From the NCBI RefSeq assembly GCF_001021385.1, contig NZ_CP011773.1, forward strand, positions 1,984,001 through 2,048,000: DNA of 64,000 bases. Direction: 5' to 3'. Origin of the DNA: Mycobacterium sp. EPa45 (GTDB lineage: Bacteria; Actinomycetota; Actinomycetes; Mycobacteriales; Mycobacteriaceae). Positions 33,170 to 41,728 of the stretch are shown here, in pieces; position 1 is the stretch's first letter; each line of letters starts with the position of its first letter. The translations under genes were made by a program, and so were the position numbers. Below the pieces are notes generated by a model. The model was not told where the DNA came from, ran no database searches, and saw only the letters and a list, made by a program, of their open reading frames with translations.

Positions 33170-33837
33170 TTCGGCGGGCAGGAGTTCTGCTTGCGGTAGC
33201 TGCCGCGGTTCTCGTGCAGTGCAGTCCTGCGCCCGACCGGCCGCCTGGCGCGTCGTCGTCGGTGACCACGACCATCACGCCGGCAGCCCTTGTCTCGCCG
33301 GTGACCGCGGCGGAGCTCGGCGCCTCCTGGCGTCCTGGCTGCCCAGTCGCTCCCGAACAGCTGCGCCGTGTCGAGGTGGACTACCTCGGACTCGACGGGC
33401 AGACCCATCGCGGCGCGCTCGTCGTTCACGAACAGGTGGTCGCCGACATCGTCGCGATCTTCGCCGACCTACGCCGGAAGGCCTATCCAATCGCGAAGAT
33501 GCAAACTCCTGACCACTATCCCGGGGCCGCCGACGAACTGTCGATGGAGGACAACAACACCTCCGCCTTCAACTGCCGCCCACTGCCCGGCAGCACGAGC
33601 TGGTCGCTGCACGCCTACGGCCGCGCCATCGACGTCAACCCACTGCTCAATCCGTACATCGATCGCTCCGGTGATCTCGAGCCGACCACGGCCGGGCGCT
33701 ATCTTGATCGCCGCCGCAGTGACCCGGGGATCCTGCACGCCGGCGACCCGGCCGTGCGGGCCTTCACCGATCGCGGGTGGACGTGGGGCGGCAGCTGGCA
33801 CAACCCGATCGACTACCAGCATTTCGAACACCGCTGA
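33121..33837 (+). CDS. M15-family D-alanyl-D-alanine carboxypeptidase-like protein (VanY type)
   Basis: About 238 residues. Zinc-peptidase motifs: SWSLHAYGRAIDVNP (H and D ligands) and YQHFEHR at the very C-terminus. The signal is GVLLAVAAAVLVQC, with a cysteine in a loose lipobox, so it may be a cell-surface lipoprotein acting on peptidoglycan stem peptides. The start is unclear. GTG 33121 overlaps the previous gene by 49 bases; otherwise no ATG, GTG or TTG precedes the signal, and an ATT at 33169 overlapping the upstream TAA would fit the signal best. Confidence 0.8.
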   Translation: MGSDSAAQACAGGRVLIRRAGVLLAVAAAVLVQCSPAPDRPPGASSSVTTTITPAALVSPVTAAELGASWRPGCPVAPEQLRRVEVDYLGLDGQTHRGALVVHEQVVADIVAIFADLRRKAYPIAKMQTPDHYPGAADELSMEDNNTSAFNCRPLPGSTSWSLHAYGRAIDVNPLLNPYIDRSGDLEPTTAGRYLDRRRSDPGILHAGDPAVRAFTDRGWTWGGSWHNPIDYQHFEHR

Positions 33838-33849
33838 GAGGTAGCAATC

Positions 33850-34308
33850 ATGCAGTTGTGGGAACTGGTTGCCCGCGAGCGCATCCGGGACACCTTGGCC
33901 CTGTACAACTGGTCCGGCGACGCAGGCCGCCTCGAGGACCTCACCCAATCCTTCTGTCCCGACGGGATACTCGAGATCCGCGGGACCGCCACGGCGACCG
34001 GCCGCGCCGCGATCGCGGAGTTCCTCGGAGGCGTGACCCCTGCCCCGCCGGCTGTCACGGCCCAGCCTCAGGTCAAGCGGATCGTGCGGCACACCCTGAC
34101 GAACGTGCGCTTCACCGAGCTGACGCCGCAACGCGCGCAGGTGTCGTCGTACTTCACGGTGTTCACCGAAGTCGGGCTGGACCATTACGGCCGCTACCGC
34201 GACGTCTTCGCTCCGGTCGACGAGGCGTGGTTGATCGCCCACCGATTCGTCTCGACGGATTGGGCCGCGCCGAATTCGACGATGGCACCGCCGTCGTCGG
34301 TGTCGTAG
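33850..34308 (+). CDS. NTF2/SnoaL-like family protein
   Basis: 152 residues with the alpha-plus-beta cone fold of the SnoaL/NTF2 superfamily: RERIRDTLALYNWSGDAGRLEDL, FCPDGILEIRG, RAAIAEFLGG, VRHTLTNVRF, YFTVFTEVGLDHYGRYRDVF. Such proteins can be ketosteroid-isomerase-like or just ligand binders; catalytic Asp/His positions cannot be judged here. GAGAGGTAGC precedes the ATG. It lies 12 bases after the peptidase and converges on the TetR gene. Confidence 0.8.
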   Translation: MQLWELVARERIRDTLALYNWSGDAGRLEDLTQSFCPDGILEIRGTATATGRAAIAEFLGGVTPAPPAVTAQPQVKRIVRHTLTNVRFTELTPQRAQVSSYFTVFTEVGLDHYGRYRDVFAPVDEAWLIAHRFVSTDWAAPNSTMAPPSSVS

Positions 34309-34311
34309 AAG

Positions 34312-34935
34312 TCAGGCGTACAGACGGGCCGCCAGCGATTCGCCGAATGCGAGCAGCGCGCCGCGGCCGATGTCCAGGATCGCCTCGTCGAAGTCGCTGT
34401 TGTCCCGGTAGGCCAGCTCGAGCACGCGATCGGCCATCTCGACGGCCACCAGCATGGCCCGCGGGTCGGTGTCGGCGGGGATGAGTTCGACGTCGACGAG
34501 GATGTTGTGCAGCCGGTCGGCGAGGGTGCGCATTCGAGCGTGGACATGTTTGGTCACGGTGGGGGAGGTCCGCCCGCCCAGCCACATCCCCGCGGCACTC
34601 GGATGCTTGCGGTAGTAGTCGACGTGCAGGTTGATCTCGTTGTTGAGCAGGTCGGCGATCGAGGTGATCGTCCACGTCTGCTCGGCGGCGACGCAGCGCG
34701 CGTCGATCTCCGTGCAGTGCCGCTCCATCAGCTCGTCGAAAATGGCGTCACGGTCGGCGAAGAACCGGTACAGCGACGGATAGGACACCCCGGCGCGGTC
34801 GGCGATTGTCCGGGTGGTTGCGGCGTCCACACCCTGCTCGTCGGCGATGGCCGCGGCGGCGTCCAGGATCCGAGCGACGGTCTGGCGGCTGCGGGCCTGA
34901 ACAGGCGCTCGGCGCGGAACCGGCACCGTGGTCAT
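34312..34935 (-). CDS. TetR family regulator divergent from EthA-like monooxygenase
   Basis: 207 residues. HTH at about 15-60 (ARILDAAAAIADEQGVDAAT, TIADRAGVSYPSLYRFFADRD), then an all-helical ligand domain. Divergent arrangement with an EthA-like monooxygenase copies the ethR-ethA layout, although the sequence is not obviously EthR. The imperfect repeat at 34974-35000 is the probable operator. Confidence 0.88.
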   Translation of the reverse strand: MTTVPVPRRAPVQARSRQTVARILDAAAAIADEQGVDAATTRTIADRAGVSYPSLYRFFADRDAIFDELMERHCTEIDARCVAAEQTWTITSIADLLNNEINLHVDYYRKHPSAAGMWLGGRTSPTVTKHVHARMRTLADRLHNILVDVELIPADTDPRAMLVAVEMADRVLELAYRDNSDFDEAILDIGRGALLAFGESLAARLYA

Positions 34936-34973
34936 CGCCTACCTCCTGGGGAACTCTTGACAGTGGTTCGCAA

Positions 34974-35000
34974 AACTATAACACTATTCACGTTACAGTT
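34974..35000. promoter_or_regulatory. Imperfect inverted repeat, probable TetR operator
   Basis: AACTATAAC and GTTACAGTT, nine bases apart with one mismatch in nine. It covers TACAGT (34994-34999), a likely -10 for the monooxygenase gene starting at 35027. A repressor here would control both divergent genes. Confidence 0.55.
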
Positions 35001-35026
35001 CCTGTTCTGATCCAGAAAGTGCCGCG

Positions 35027-36565
35027 ATGACTGTGAGCTCCCTCAACCAGGCCCGCCCGACGCAGCCGCTGCGCGGCCATGTCGATGTCTTGATCGTGGG
35101 TGCCGGTATCTCCGGCCTCGGGATGGGTCACTATCTGGCCACCCTGCAGCCGGGCAAGAGCTTTGCGATCGTCGACAGCCGCGACGCGATCGGCGGCACC
35201 TGGGACCTGTTCCGCTATCCGGGCATTCGGTCGGACTCCGACCTGCACACCTTCGGCTACGAGTTCAAGCCTTGGACGAGTGACAACGCGATCGCCGACG
35301 CCCACGAGATCCTCGACTACCTACACGAGGTCATCGATGAGGACGACCTGGCCCGACGTATTTACCTGCACCACAAGGTGTTACGGGCCGACTTCGCCTC
35401 GGACGCCGCGCTGTGGACCGTCACCCTGGAGCGTGACGACGAACAGTTCGAGGTGACGTGTGACTGGTTGTTCGGAGCGACCGGCTACTACGACTACGCC
35501 AGCGGGCACCGGCCGCACTTCGAGGGGGAAGAGGACTTCGAGGGCGAAATCGTGCACCCGCAGTTCTGGCCGGAGGATCTGGACTACACAGGCAAGAAGG
35601 TCGTCGTCATCGGCAGCGGTGCCACGGCCGTCACCTTGATCCCTGCGATGGCCGGCGACGTCGACCACATCACCATGCTCCAGCGCTCACCGTCTTATGT
35701 GATGCCGCTGCCGCGCAAGGACCCGATCGCCAACTCGTTGCGGAAGGTGCTGCCGCCCAAGGCCGCCTACGCCGCTACCCGGCGCTTCAACATCGGTAAG
35801 GGCCGCTTCATCTACAACCTGTGCCAGCGCCATCCCAAGCTGGCGCGCAAGATCATCCGAGGCATCAATGTCAAGGCGCTGCCCGAGGGATTCGAAGTGG
35901 ACACCCACTTCAACCCCAAGTACAACCCGTGGGACCAGCGTCTGTGCGCGGTGCCCGACGCGGACCTGTTCCGCGCGATCGCGAAGGGCAAGGCGTCAGT
36001 GGTCACCGATCGCATCGCGCGGTTCACCGCGAACGGGATCCTGCTGGAGTCCGGCAAGACGCTCGACGCCGACATCATCGTCACCGCAACCGGTTTGAAG
36101 CTGCTTCCGCTGGGCGGCATCCAGGTGTCCGTCGACGGTGAAGTAAAGGACCCGAACAGGTCGCTGCTCTACAAGAGCTTCATGATCTCCGACATCCCGA
36201 ACCTGGCGTTCGCGTTCGGCTACACGAACTCGTCGTGGACGCTGAAGGTCGGCCTGGTATGCGAGCACCTGTGCCGGCTGCTCGCCTACATGGATCGGCA
36301 TGGCTACACGACGGTGGTACCCGTCGTGGACGACCCGAACATAGAGAAGCGTCCGATGCTCGACTTCTCCGCCGGCTACGTCCAGCGCTCCGTTGACTTG
36401 TTCCCGCAGCAGGGTGCGACCGGTCCCTGGACTGTCGAGATGGACTACTGGGCGGATCACGACCGGCTGCGGAAGGGCCCCGTCGAAGATCCCGCGCTGC
36501 GCTTCAGCACAGCTGTTGGGGAAACGGCGGTTTCGGACCTGGCTTCGGGCCTGACTCGCGCATGA
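35027..36565 (+). CDS. EthA-like FAD-containing Baeyer-Villiger monooxygenase
   Basis: 512 residues. FAD motif VLIVGAGISGLGMG (20-33), IGGTWDLFRYPGIRSDSD, BVMO fingerprint variant FEGEIVHPQFWP (typical of the EthA group), NADPH motif VVVIGSGATAVTL, and ATGLKLLPLGG. These enzymes insert oxygen next to a ketone or S-oxidise thioamides; in M. tuberculosis EthA activates ethionamide. Together with the following alpha/beta hydrolase it could turn a ketone into an ester and then cleave it. ATG 35027 follows GTGCCGCG and begins shortly before the FAD motif. Confidence 0.92.
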   Translation: MTVSSLNQARPTQPLRGHVDVLIVGAGISGLGMGHYLATLQPGKSFAIVDSRDAIGGTWDLFRYPGIRSDSDLHTFGYEFKPWTSDNAIADAHEILDYLHEVIDEDDLARRIYLHHKVLRADFASDAALWTVTLERDDEQFEVTCDWLFGATGYYDYASGHRPHFEGEEDFEGEIVHPQFWPEDLDYTGKKVVVIGSGATAVTLIPAMAGDVDHITMLQRSPSYVMPLPRKDPIANSLRKVLPPKAAYAATRRFNIGKGRFIYNLCQRHPKLARKIIRGINVKALPEGFEVDTHFNPKYNPWDQRLCAVPDADLFRAIAKGKASVVTDRIARFTANGILLESGKTLDADIIVTATGLKLLPLGGIQVSVDGEVKDPNRSLLYKSFMISDIPNLAFAFGYTNSSWTLKVGLVCEHLCRLLAYMDRHGYTTVVPVVDDPNIEKRPMLDFSAGYVQRSVDLFPQQGATGPWTVEMDYWADHDRLRKGPVEDPALRFSTAVGETAVSDLASGLTRA

Positions 36566-37410
36566 GGCGACCCACCTTCATTGAGGTGGATGGGCGGCGC
36601 ACCCGAGTCCGTGTCGACGGCGATCCGGACAATCCGCCGCTCGTACTGATTCATGGAATCGGACGCAGCATGGAGGACTGGTCCACCCAGTACGAACGGC
36701 TGGGCCGCTCCTACCGCACGATCTCTCTCGACGTGCCCGGCTTCGGTTTCTCCGAGCGCCCCGGGGAAACCATCACCTTGCCGGTGCTGGCTCGCGGCGT
36801 CGTCGGTGCCCTCGATGCGCTCGGTGAGAAGAGGCCCGTGCATGTGGTCGGCAACTCGCTGGGGGGCGCGATCGCTCAGCAGCTGCTCGTCGAGCACCCC
36901 GATCGAGTTGCCAGCCTGGCGCTGATCAACAGCGCGGGCTTCGGCAGCGAGGTGACAATGCTGCTGCGGATGCTCACCATGCCGGTGCTTGGTGCGATGA
37001 GCATTCGACGGCCCACCCGTATGAGTGCGGTGCTGATGGAGCGGGTGATTCACGCGGACAAGGCAATTGCCACCAGGCAACGCATCGACCACGCGTTCGC
37101 GCTTGCGTCCCAGCCGGATGCCGGTGCCGTGATGCGTGAGACCGCACTGGCCCTGGGCACGCCGCGCGGGGTGCGGCCCGAGTGGCGCCGAGAACTCGCC
37201 GACGGCGTCGCTCGAACGCCCCGCCCGACGTTGATCATGTGGGGCACGCGAGATCGCATCCTTCCCTCACACCACATCACCGAGGCGATGCGGGTGTACC
37301 CCCACGCCGAGGTGCACCTGCTCAATGGTGTCGGCCATATGCCGCAGATCGAATGCCCCGAGCGGTTCGCCGGCCTACTATTGCCATTCCTGTTGCGCGC
37401 CAGCGCCTGA
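36562..37410 (+). CDS. Alpha/beta hydrolase (putative esterase partner of BVMO)
   Basis: 282 residues, ATGA overlap with the monooxygenase gene. Catalytic triad visible: Ser in GNSLGGA, Asp in WGTRDRI, His in NGVGHMPQIE; oxyanion region LIHGIGRS. The coupling to a Baeyer-Villiger enzyme suggests that it hydrolyses the resulting ester or lactone. Its 3' end abuts a truncated amidohydrolase remnant on the other strand, which may mark a recombination junction. Confidence 0.88.
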   Translation: MRRPTFIEVDGRRTRVRVDGDPDNPPLVLIHGIGRSMEDWSTQYERLGRSYRTISLDVPGFGFSERPGETITLPVLARGVVGALDALGEKRPVHVVGNSLGGAIAQQLLVEHPDRVASLALINSAGFGSEVTMLLRMLTMPVLGAMSIRRPTRMSAVLMERVIHADKAIATRQRIDHAFALASQPDAGAVMRETALALGTPRGVRPEWRRELADGVARTPRPTLIMWGTRDRILPSHHITEAMRVYPHAEVHLLNGVGHMPQIECPERFAGLLLPFLLRASA

Positions 37411-37485
37411 GCTCAGCGTGTATTGATCCCGTTTCCTGAAGCGCAGCAGGTATTCGGCGGGAATGGCATGGGCATGGGTGTCCAT
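37378..37485 (-). pseudogene. Truncated amidohydrolase N-terminus
   Basis: Minus-strand ATG 37485 opens MDTHAHAIPAEYLLRFRK, a typical amidohydrolase start with the H-x-H metal motif, preceded by GAGGAG and 22 bases after the stop of the extradiol dioxygenase gene. After about 24 residues the reading frame leaves the family pattern and stops at 37378, inside the oppositely oriented alpha/beta hydrolase gene. The rest of the gene has been replaced. Such amidohydrolases often complete meta-cleavage clusters, so the loss may matter for the pathway. Confidence 0.6.
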
Positions 37486-37507
37486 GCGGCTCGTCGCGGC
37501 GTCCTCC

Positions 37508-38512
37508 TCAGTCGTCGGCGATGCCGGCTCCAGCGAGTGCGGGCACGGTCTGCTCGGCGCGCAGCACCGAGTGTGCGCCTGCCATGAGCCGTTCCGCCAG
37601 CTGACCGAGGCTGTTGCCCTCGGGCGTGTGTCCCCAGATGCTGATGCCCTGGTGAGTGGTTGGTTCCCAGGTGGATTCGTCGACGACGATCGGGTTCCAG
37701 CCGACCTCCCACTCGAAACCCGACGGGCTGACCGCGTAGAACGACAGCTCCTTGTCGTTGGTGTGCTGGCCGATCGACAGGGCCATGTCGAAGCCGAGTT
37801 CCTTGATCCGCTGGTGCGCCATCGTCAGGTCGTTCAGCTCGGCGACCTGGACGTTGCAGTGCTGGATTCTGGTGCGTATCGGGTTGAGCGGCAGGCGTGT
37901 TGTCGCGGCGATCGCGATCGTGTGATGACGCTCGTTGACCCGCAGGAACCGGATCTTGAACTTGAGGCCACTGATCGTCTCGTCGATGTAGTCACTCAGC
38001 CGGGCGTCGAACACGGTGCTGTAGTAGCCGCGCATCTGATGCGGCCTCTTGGTGGCGATCGCGACATGACCCACCCCGGCCGGTCCGGTGATGAAACCGC
38101 CACTGGCGTTCAGCCGCAACGTCTCCGACCCCGCGCGGGGGCTGACGTAGATCTCCTGGGCCAGTCCGTTCGGGCCGGGGAATCGCGCGAATCGCTCCAC
38201 GCCGCGCAGGGCGGCCTCCTCGGCGGAGCCCTCGGTCACCGGCACCCCGTGTCCGCGCACGCGCGCCTCGATGGCCTCGAAGGTGGCGTGGTCGTCGATC
38301 TCCCAGCCCAGTGCGGTGGTGTCCTCGGCGGGACCGCGCTGCAACAAGAAACGGCACTCGTTGTCGTCGAGACGGAACCGCATAACCCCGGGCAGCGTCT
38401 CATCGAGATGCATGCCGATGGCATCGCGGCCGAATCTGCGCCAGTCGGAGAACCTCTCGGTTTCGACGACGAGGTAGCCGAGGTGGACCTTGCCGAAGAC
38501 GTCGGTCGTCAT
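37508..38512 (-). CDS. Type I extradiol ring-cleavage dioxygenase (BphC/HsaC-like)
   Basis: 334 residues, two VOC domains. Iron ligands by BphC pattern: H149 (GVGHVAI), H218 (RIQHCNVQ) and E269 (GFEWEVGW). Second-sphere residues H196/H197, H250 (GQHTND) and Y259 are also present. It opens a catechol ring next to the hydroxyls with O2. Start ATG 38512 overlaps the stop of the C-C hydrolase gene (ATGA). Third functional gene of the unit hydroxylase, hydrolase, dioxygenase. Closeness to HsaC hints at a polycyclic or substituted biphenyl-type catechol. Confidence 0.92.
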   Translation of the reverse strand: MTTDVFGKVHLGYLVVETERFSDWRRFGRDAIGMHLDETLPGVMRFRLDDNECRFLLQRGPAEDTTALGWEIDDHATFEAIEARVRGHGVPVTEGSAEEAALRGVERFARFPGPNGLAQEIYVSPRAGSETLRLNASGGFITGPAGVGHVAIATKRPHQMRGYYSTVFDARLSDYIDETISGLKFKIRFLRVNERHHTIAIAATTRLPLNPIRTRIQHCNVQVAELNDLTMAHQRIKELGFDMALSIGQHTNDKELSFYAVSPSGFEWEVGWNPIVVDESTWEPTTHQGISIWGHTPEGNSLGQLAERLMAGAHSVLRAEQTVPALAGAGIADD

Positions 38513-39375
38513 GCGATCGCGAGTTTCGATTCGGCGGAGAGGAATTCGGTGACGAGCTGGTTGAACAGATCGGACCGCTCCCATTGCATCCAGTGTCCGG
38601 TATGCGAGGTCATCACCAGCTCGGCGTTGGGCATGAGCCGCAGCAACATCGGTCCGCCGGCGGGCCGGTTGACCTTGTCGTCTCGACCCCACAGCACCAA
38701 TGTCGGTGTGCCGAGCCGACGGATCCGCTTGTCCCGGGTCAGGTCCATCCGCCAGAGGGTCCGAATCCCCGACGGGCGTCGCAGCGGCGGATTGGCCACC
38801 ACCTCGGGATCGATCGAGGCGCGATAGCGCAGGTCAATCAGGTCGTCGGGCACCGCTGCTCCGTCGTAGACGAGGTGGGTGCGGATGAACGTCGCGAGCT
38901 TCTCCCGGCTGGGTCCGTCACCCGAGTAGTACGAAAGCAAGCTCTTCAGTCCGTCGGTGGGAAGGCCGCGGGTTGTACCGATCCCACCCGGGCCCATCAG
39001 GACCAGCTTGCCGACGCGCTGTGGCGTGTCCAGGGCCAGCCGCAGAGCCGCCGCGCCGCCGTAGGAGTTGCCGACCAGATGTGCCGACGGCATGTGCAAT
39101 TCGTCGAGGAGGCCGCGAATCGTGTCGGCCAGGTACCCGAACGGGTCGTTGTGGTCTACGAACTTGCTCGACCGCCCATAGCCGGGCATGTCCGGTACCA
39201 GCACACGGAAATGCTGTGCCAACGCCTCGATGTTGCGGGAGTAATTCGACAGTCCCGACGCGCCGGGGCCGCCACCGTGCAACAGCACCACGGGCGGTGC
39301 GTCACCACCGGTGTCGGCGATGAAGACCTCAGCACCGTTCACGCGTAACGAATATTGGCACTTCACTCCGAACAT
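38509..39375 (-). CDS. Meta-cleavage product C-C hydrolase (BphD/HsaD/MhpC family)
   Basis: 288 residues. Triad: Ser104 in GNSYGGAA, Asp in WGRDDKVNR, His in TSHTGHWMQWE; LLHGGGPGASGLSNYSRN is the oxyanion loop typical of HsaD/BphD. It hydrolyses the vinylogous 1,5-diketone made by the extradiol dioxygenase. Overlaps the hydroxylase gene by 13 bases and the dioxygenase by four, so translation is coupled. Confidence 0.92.
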   Translation of the reverse strand: MFGVKCQYSLRVNGAEVFIADTGGDAPPVVLLHGGGPGASGLSNYSRNIEALAQHFRVLVPDMPGYGRSSKFVDHNDPFGYLADTIRGLLDELHMPSAHLVGNSYGGAAALRLALDTPQRVGKLVLMGPGGIGTTRGLPTDGLKSLLSYYSGDGPSREKLATFIRTHLVYDGAAVPDDLIDLRYRASIDPEVVANPPLRRPSGIRTLWRMDLTRDKRIRRLGTPTLVLWGRDDKVNRPAGGPMLLRLMPNAELVMTSHTGHWMQWERSDLFNQLVTEFLSAESKLAIA

Positions 39376-40946
39376 GCGTGGTCCTTAACTCGGACGACGG
39401 GCGCGGTCAGCCCCGCCGGGGGAGGGGGCAACGGCTGACCGTCGTTGCCGGCCGCGTAGATGAAACCGTCCGGTCGAACGGCAACGACCGATGCATTCTT
39501 CTTCGCCAGCCAGGCGATGAGCGTGCCGTCACGGTCGACGAGCTGGCTTGCGTCCCGGATGGTGCCCGGCGGAACGATTTTCATGACGGGCACGCCGGCT
39601 CGGTGCCACGGCAGCCAGGGGCTTTCGGGGCCGGTGTGAAGGAGCGCCCACTTGCCGCCGATGACGTCATCGAGTCGGACCTCGACGCCGTTGTCGCCGA
39701 CGACCCACGGCTGTGGAATCAGCCAGCCGGCGGCCGGAACGCCGTTGTCGACGCGCAGCCCGGAGCGGTACTGCGCATCGGGTAGCCACCGATGATTGCG
39801 TAACCACGCGGTGAAGCCGGGTACCTTGCTGGCGGTGCGGAAGGATCGGTCGCGGACGGCCGCGCGCAGACGATTGCGTTCGATGATGACTTGGCCGACC
39901 TTGACCGCGCGTCGGGTGACTTCTTTGACGTGGGGCATTCGCTCGGCCTGGTAAGTGTCGAGCACCGAGTCGGGGAGAGTTCCGCAGATCACGGCGTGCA
40001 ACTTCCAGCACAGGTTCGCGACGTCGCGGATGCCCGCACACATGCCCTGGCCGATCCACGGTGGCATTGCGTGCGCCGCGTCGCCGGCCAGGAAGACTCG
40101 GCCCACTCGCCATCCGTCGGCGAACCGAACGTGGTGGCTGTAGCAGGCGTAGCCGATGATCTGGACATTGGTCCTGGTGATCCCTTGGCGGCTCAGGACG
40201 TTCCAGACAGCGTCCTCGTTGAGGAGGTCGTCCTCGTCTTCGTCTTCGCGGACCGGGAACTCCCACCGATGGTGTCCTAACGGCGTCGGGCAGTCGACTG
40301 TCGGGCGTTCGGGGTTGCAATGGAAGCGAAGTTGGTCATGCCCGGGCCAGCTCTCGATCACCTTGGTATCGATCACGATCCAGCGCTCGGAATACGTTCG
40401 GCCGGCGAATCCGACACCCAGCTGCCCGCGAATGGCGCTCGAGCCACCGTCGGCGGCAATCACGTAGCCGGCCCGGATGCGGATGAACTGATCTCTCCTC
40501 AGATCGGCGAGCATCAGTTCGATCGAGTCGGAGCGTTGGGTGAGGCGAAGACATTCATACTCGAGGAGGAGCGAGACGTTCGGGAACCGGCTGACGCCCC
40601 GGCGCAGGACGCCTTCCACCGCGGGTTGATAGATGAACTGTTGCGGTGGGTGACCGTTACCCCGATCCGCGGGCACCAGCTTGACGATGCTCACGCCGTG
40701 CGCGTCGACGAAATCGGCACCGGCGCCGGGCTGCATGTCGGCGTTGAGTTGGTCCGCCAGGCCTACCTGCTGCCAGATCCGCAGCACCTCCTCGTCAGTC
40801 GAGATGGCGCGGGCGCGGAAGTAGATATCGGGATCACGTTCCACCACAACGACTCTCAGGCCCAGCTGGCCGAGGAGGTTGGCGGCGGTGGCACCGACCG
40901 GACCGTAGCCGACGATCGCGACGTCATACGTCGAGGCGCTGCTCAT
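39363..40946 (-). CDS. FAD-dependent aromatic hydroxylase (MhpA-like)
   Basis: 527 residues from ATG 40946. FAD motif VAIVGYGPVGATAAN, DG motif AADGGSSAIRG, and GD motif VFLAGDAAHAMPPWIGQGM; thioredoxin-like C-terminus. It hydroxylates a phenolic ring to a catechol with NAD(P)H and O2, supplying the dioxygenase encoded downstream. Divergent from a TetR gene across a 105-base gap with two palindromic sites. Confidence 0.92.
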   Translation of the reverse strand: MSSASTYDVAIVGYGPVGATAANLLGQLGLRVVVVERDPDIYFRARAISTDEEVLRIWQQVGLADQLNADMQPGAGADFVDAHGVSIVKLVPADRGNGHPPQQFIYQPAVEGVLRRGVSRFPNVSLLLEYECLRLTQRSDSIELMLADLRRDQFIRIRAGYVIAADGGSSAIRGQLGVGFAGRTYSERWIVIDTKVIESWPGHDQLRFHCNPERPTVDCPTPLGHHRWEFPVREDEDEDDLLNEDAVWNVLSRQGITRTNVQIIGYACYSHHVRFADGWRVGRVFLAGDAAHAMPPWIGQGMCAGIRDVANLCWKLHAVICGTLPDSVLDTYQAERMPHVKEVTRRAVKVGQVIIERNRLRAAVRDRSFRTASKVPGFTAWLRNHRWLPDAQYRSGLRVDNGVPAAGWLIPQPWVVGDNGVEVRLDDVIGGKWALLHTGPESPWLPWHRAGVPVMKIVPPGTIRDASQLVDRDGTLIAWLAKKNASVVAVRPDGFIYAAGNDGQPLPPPPAGLTAPVVRVKDHACSE

Positions 40947-40993
40947 AGCTGTCTCCGATCTGGCTGCCGGATCACCGTTGACCGGCACTTGTT

Positions 40994-41029
40994 CCGTAGT
41001 GATCGATACGGTAGTGTAGTGATCACTAC
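40994..41029. promoter_or_regulatory. Double palindromic operator between hydroxylase and TetR genes
   Basis: Site 1: CCGTA-N8-TACGG (40994-41011). Site 2: GTAGTGATCACTAC (41016-41029), a perfect 14-base palindrome. Site 1 starts with CCGTAGTGATC, which is the exact reverse complement of the end of site 2 plus flank (GATCACTACGG). Both lie in the divergent gap, so the TetR at 41052 probably binds here. Confidence 0.65.
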
Positions 41030-41051
41030 GGAGTCAAGGAGTGCGGAGAAA

Positions 41052-41693
41052 ATGGCCACAGCGGAGGGGTCGAGGCGCCGGACGCGTCGCCTCGACGGCG
41101 AACTGTCACGCACCAAGATCCTCGATGCCGCGACCGAGATCGCCGCCGAAAGAGGTTACGAGGGAACGAGTATCGGCGCGGTCAGCGCAAAGTGCGGTTT
41201 ACCGGCCAGTTCCATCTACTGGCACTTCAAGGACAAGGACGACCTCATCGCGGCGGTCATCGAACGCAGCTTCAACAGCTGGCTGAACGTCTGGCAGTTG
41301 CCGGACGACCTGGTCGCCCTTGATCGGCTCGTGGACGCCGCAACCGGAACCGCCAAGGCGCTGATGGAGTCACCTGACTTCCTGCGGCTGGGGCTGATGC
41401 TGGCACTCGAACGCCGCCCGGTGGAGCCGCGGGCACGGGCGATGTTCGTCGAGGTCCGCGACCAGGCGTTCGACGCGCTGACACGCAGCCTGGAGGGCAT
41501 GGCTGCCGGCCTGACCGGCGCCCAGATACGCCAACTCGCGACCTATGCGATTGCCGGTGCGGACGGATTGTTCATCGCCAAGGAGATCGGAGGCGACAGT
41601 GTCGACCTCGGTGCGATGTTCGAGATCCACGGGCGGGCACTGCACGCCACCGCAATCCGGATGCTCGAGGAGAACGAGGCGCGGTCGCACTGA
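41052..41693 (+). CDS. TetR/AcrR family regulator
   Basis: 213 residues from ATG 41052 after GCGGAGAAA. HTH about 20-65 (RTKILDAATEIAAERGYEGT, IGAVSAKCGLPASSIYWHFKD). C-terminal helical domain LMLALERRPVEPRARAMF. Divergent from the MhpA-like gene, so it likely represses the ring-cleavage unit until a pathway intermediate binds. A longer upstream reading frame would cross the operator and is not credible. Confidence 0.88.
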   Translation: MATAEGSRRRTRRLDGELSRTKILDAATEIAAERGYEGTSIGAVSAKCGLPASSIYWHFKDKDDLIAAVIERSFNSWLNVWQLPDDLVALDRLVDAATGTAKALMESPDFLRLGLMLALERRPVEPRARAMFVEVRDQAFDALTRSLEGMAAGLTGAQIRQLATYAIAGADGLFIAKEIGGDSVDLGAMFEIHGRALHATAIRMLEENEARSH

Positions 41694-41728
41694 AGGGCAA
41701 GCCGGTCTATTCCGCTGCGCGGCAGTAC

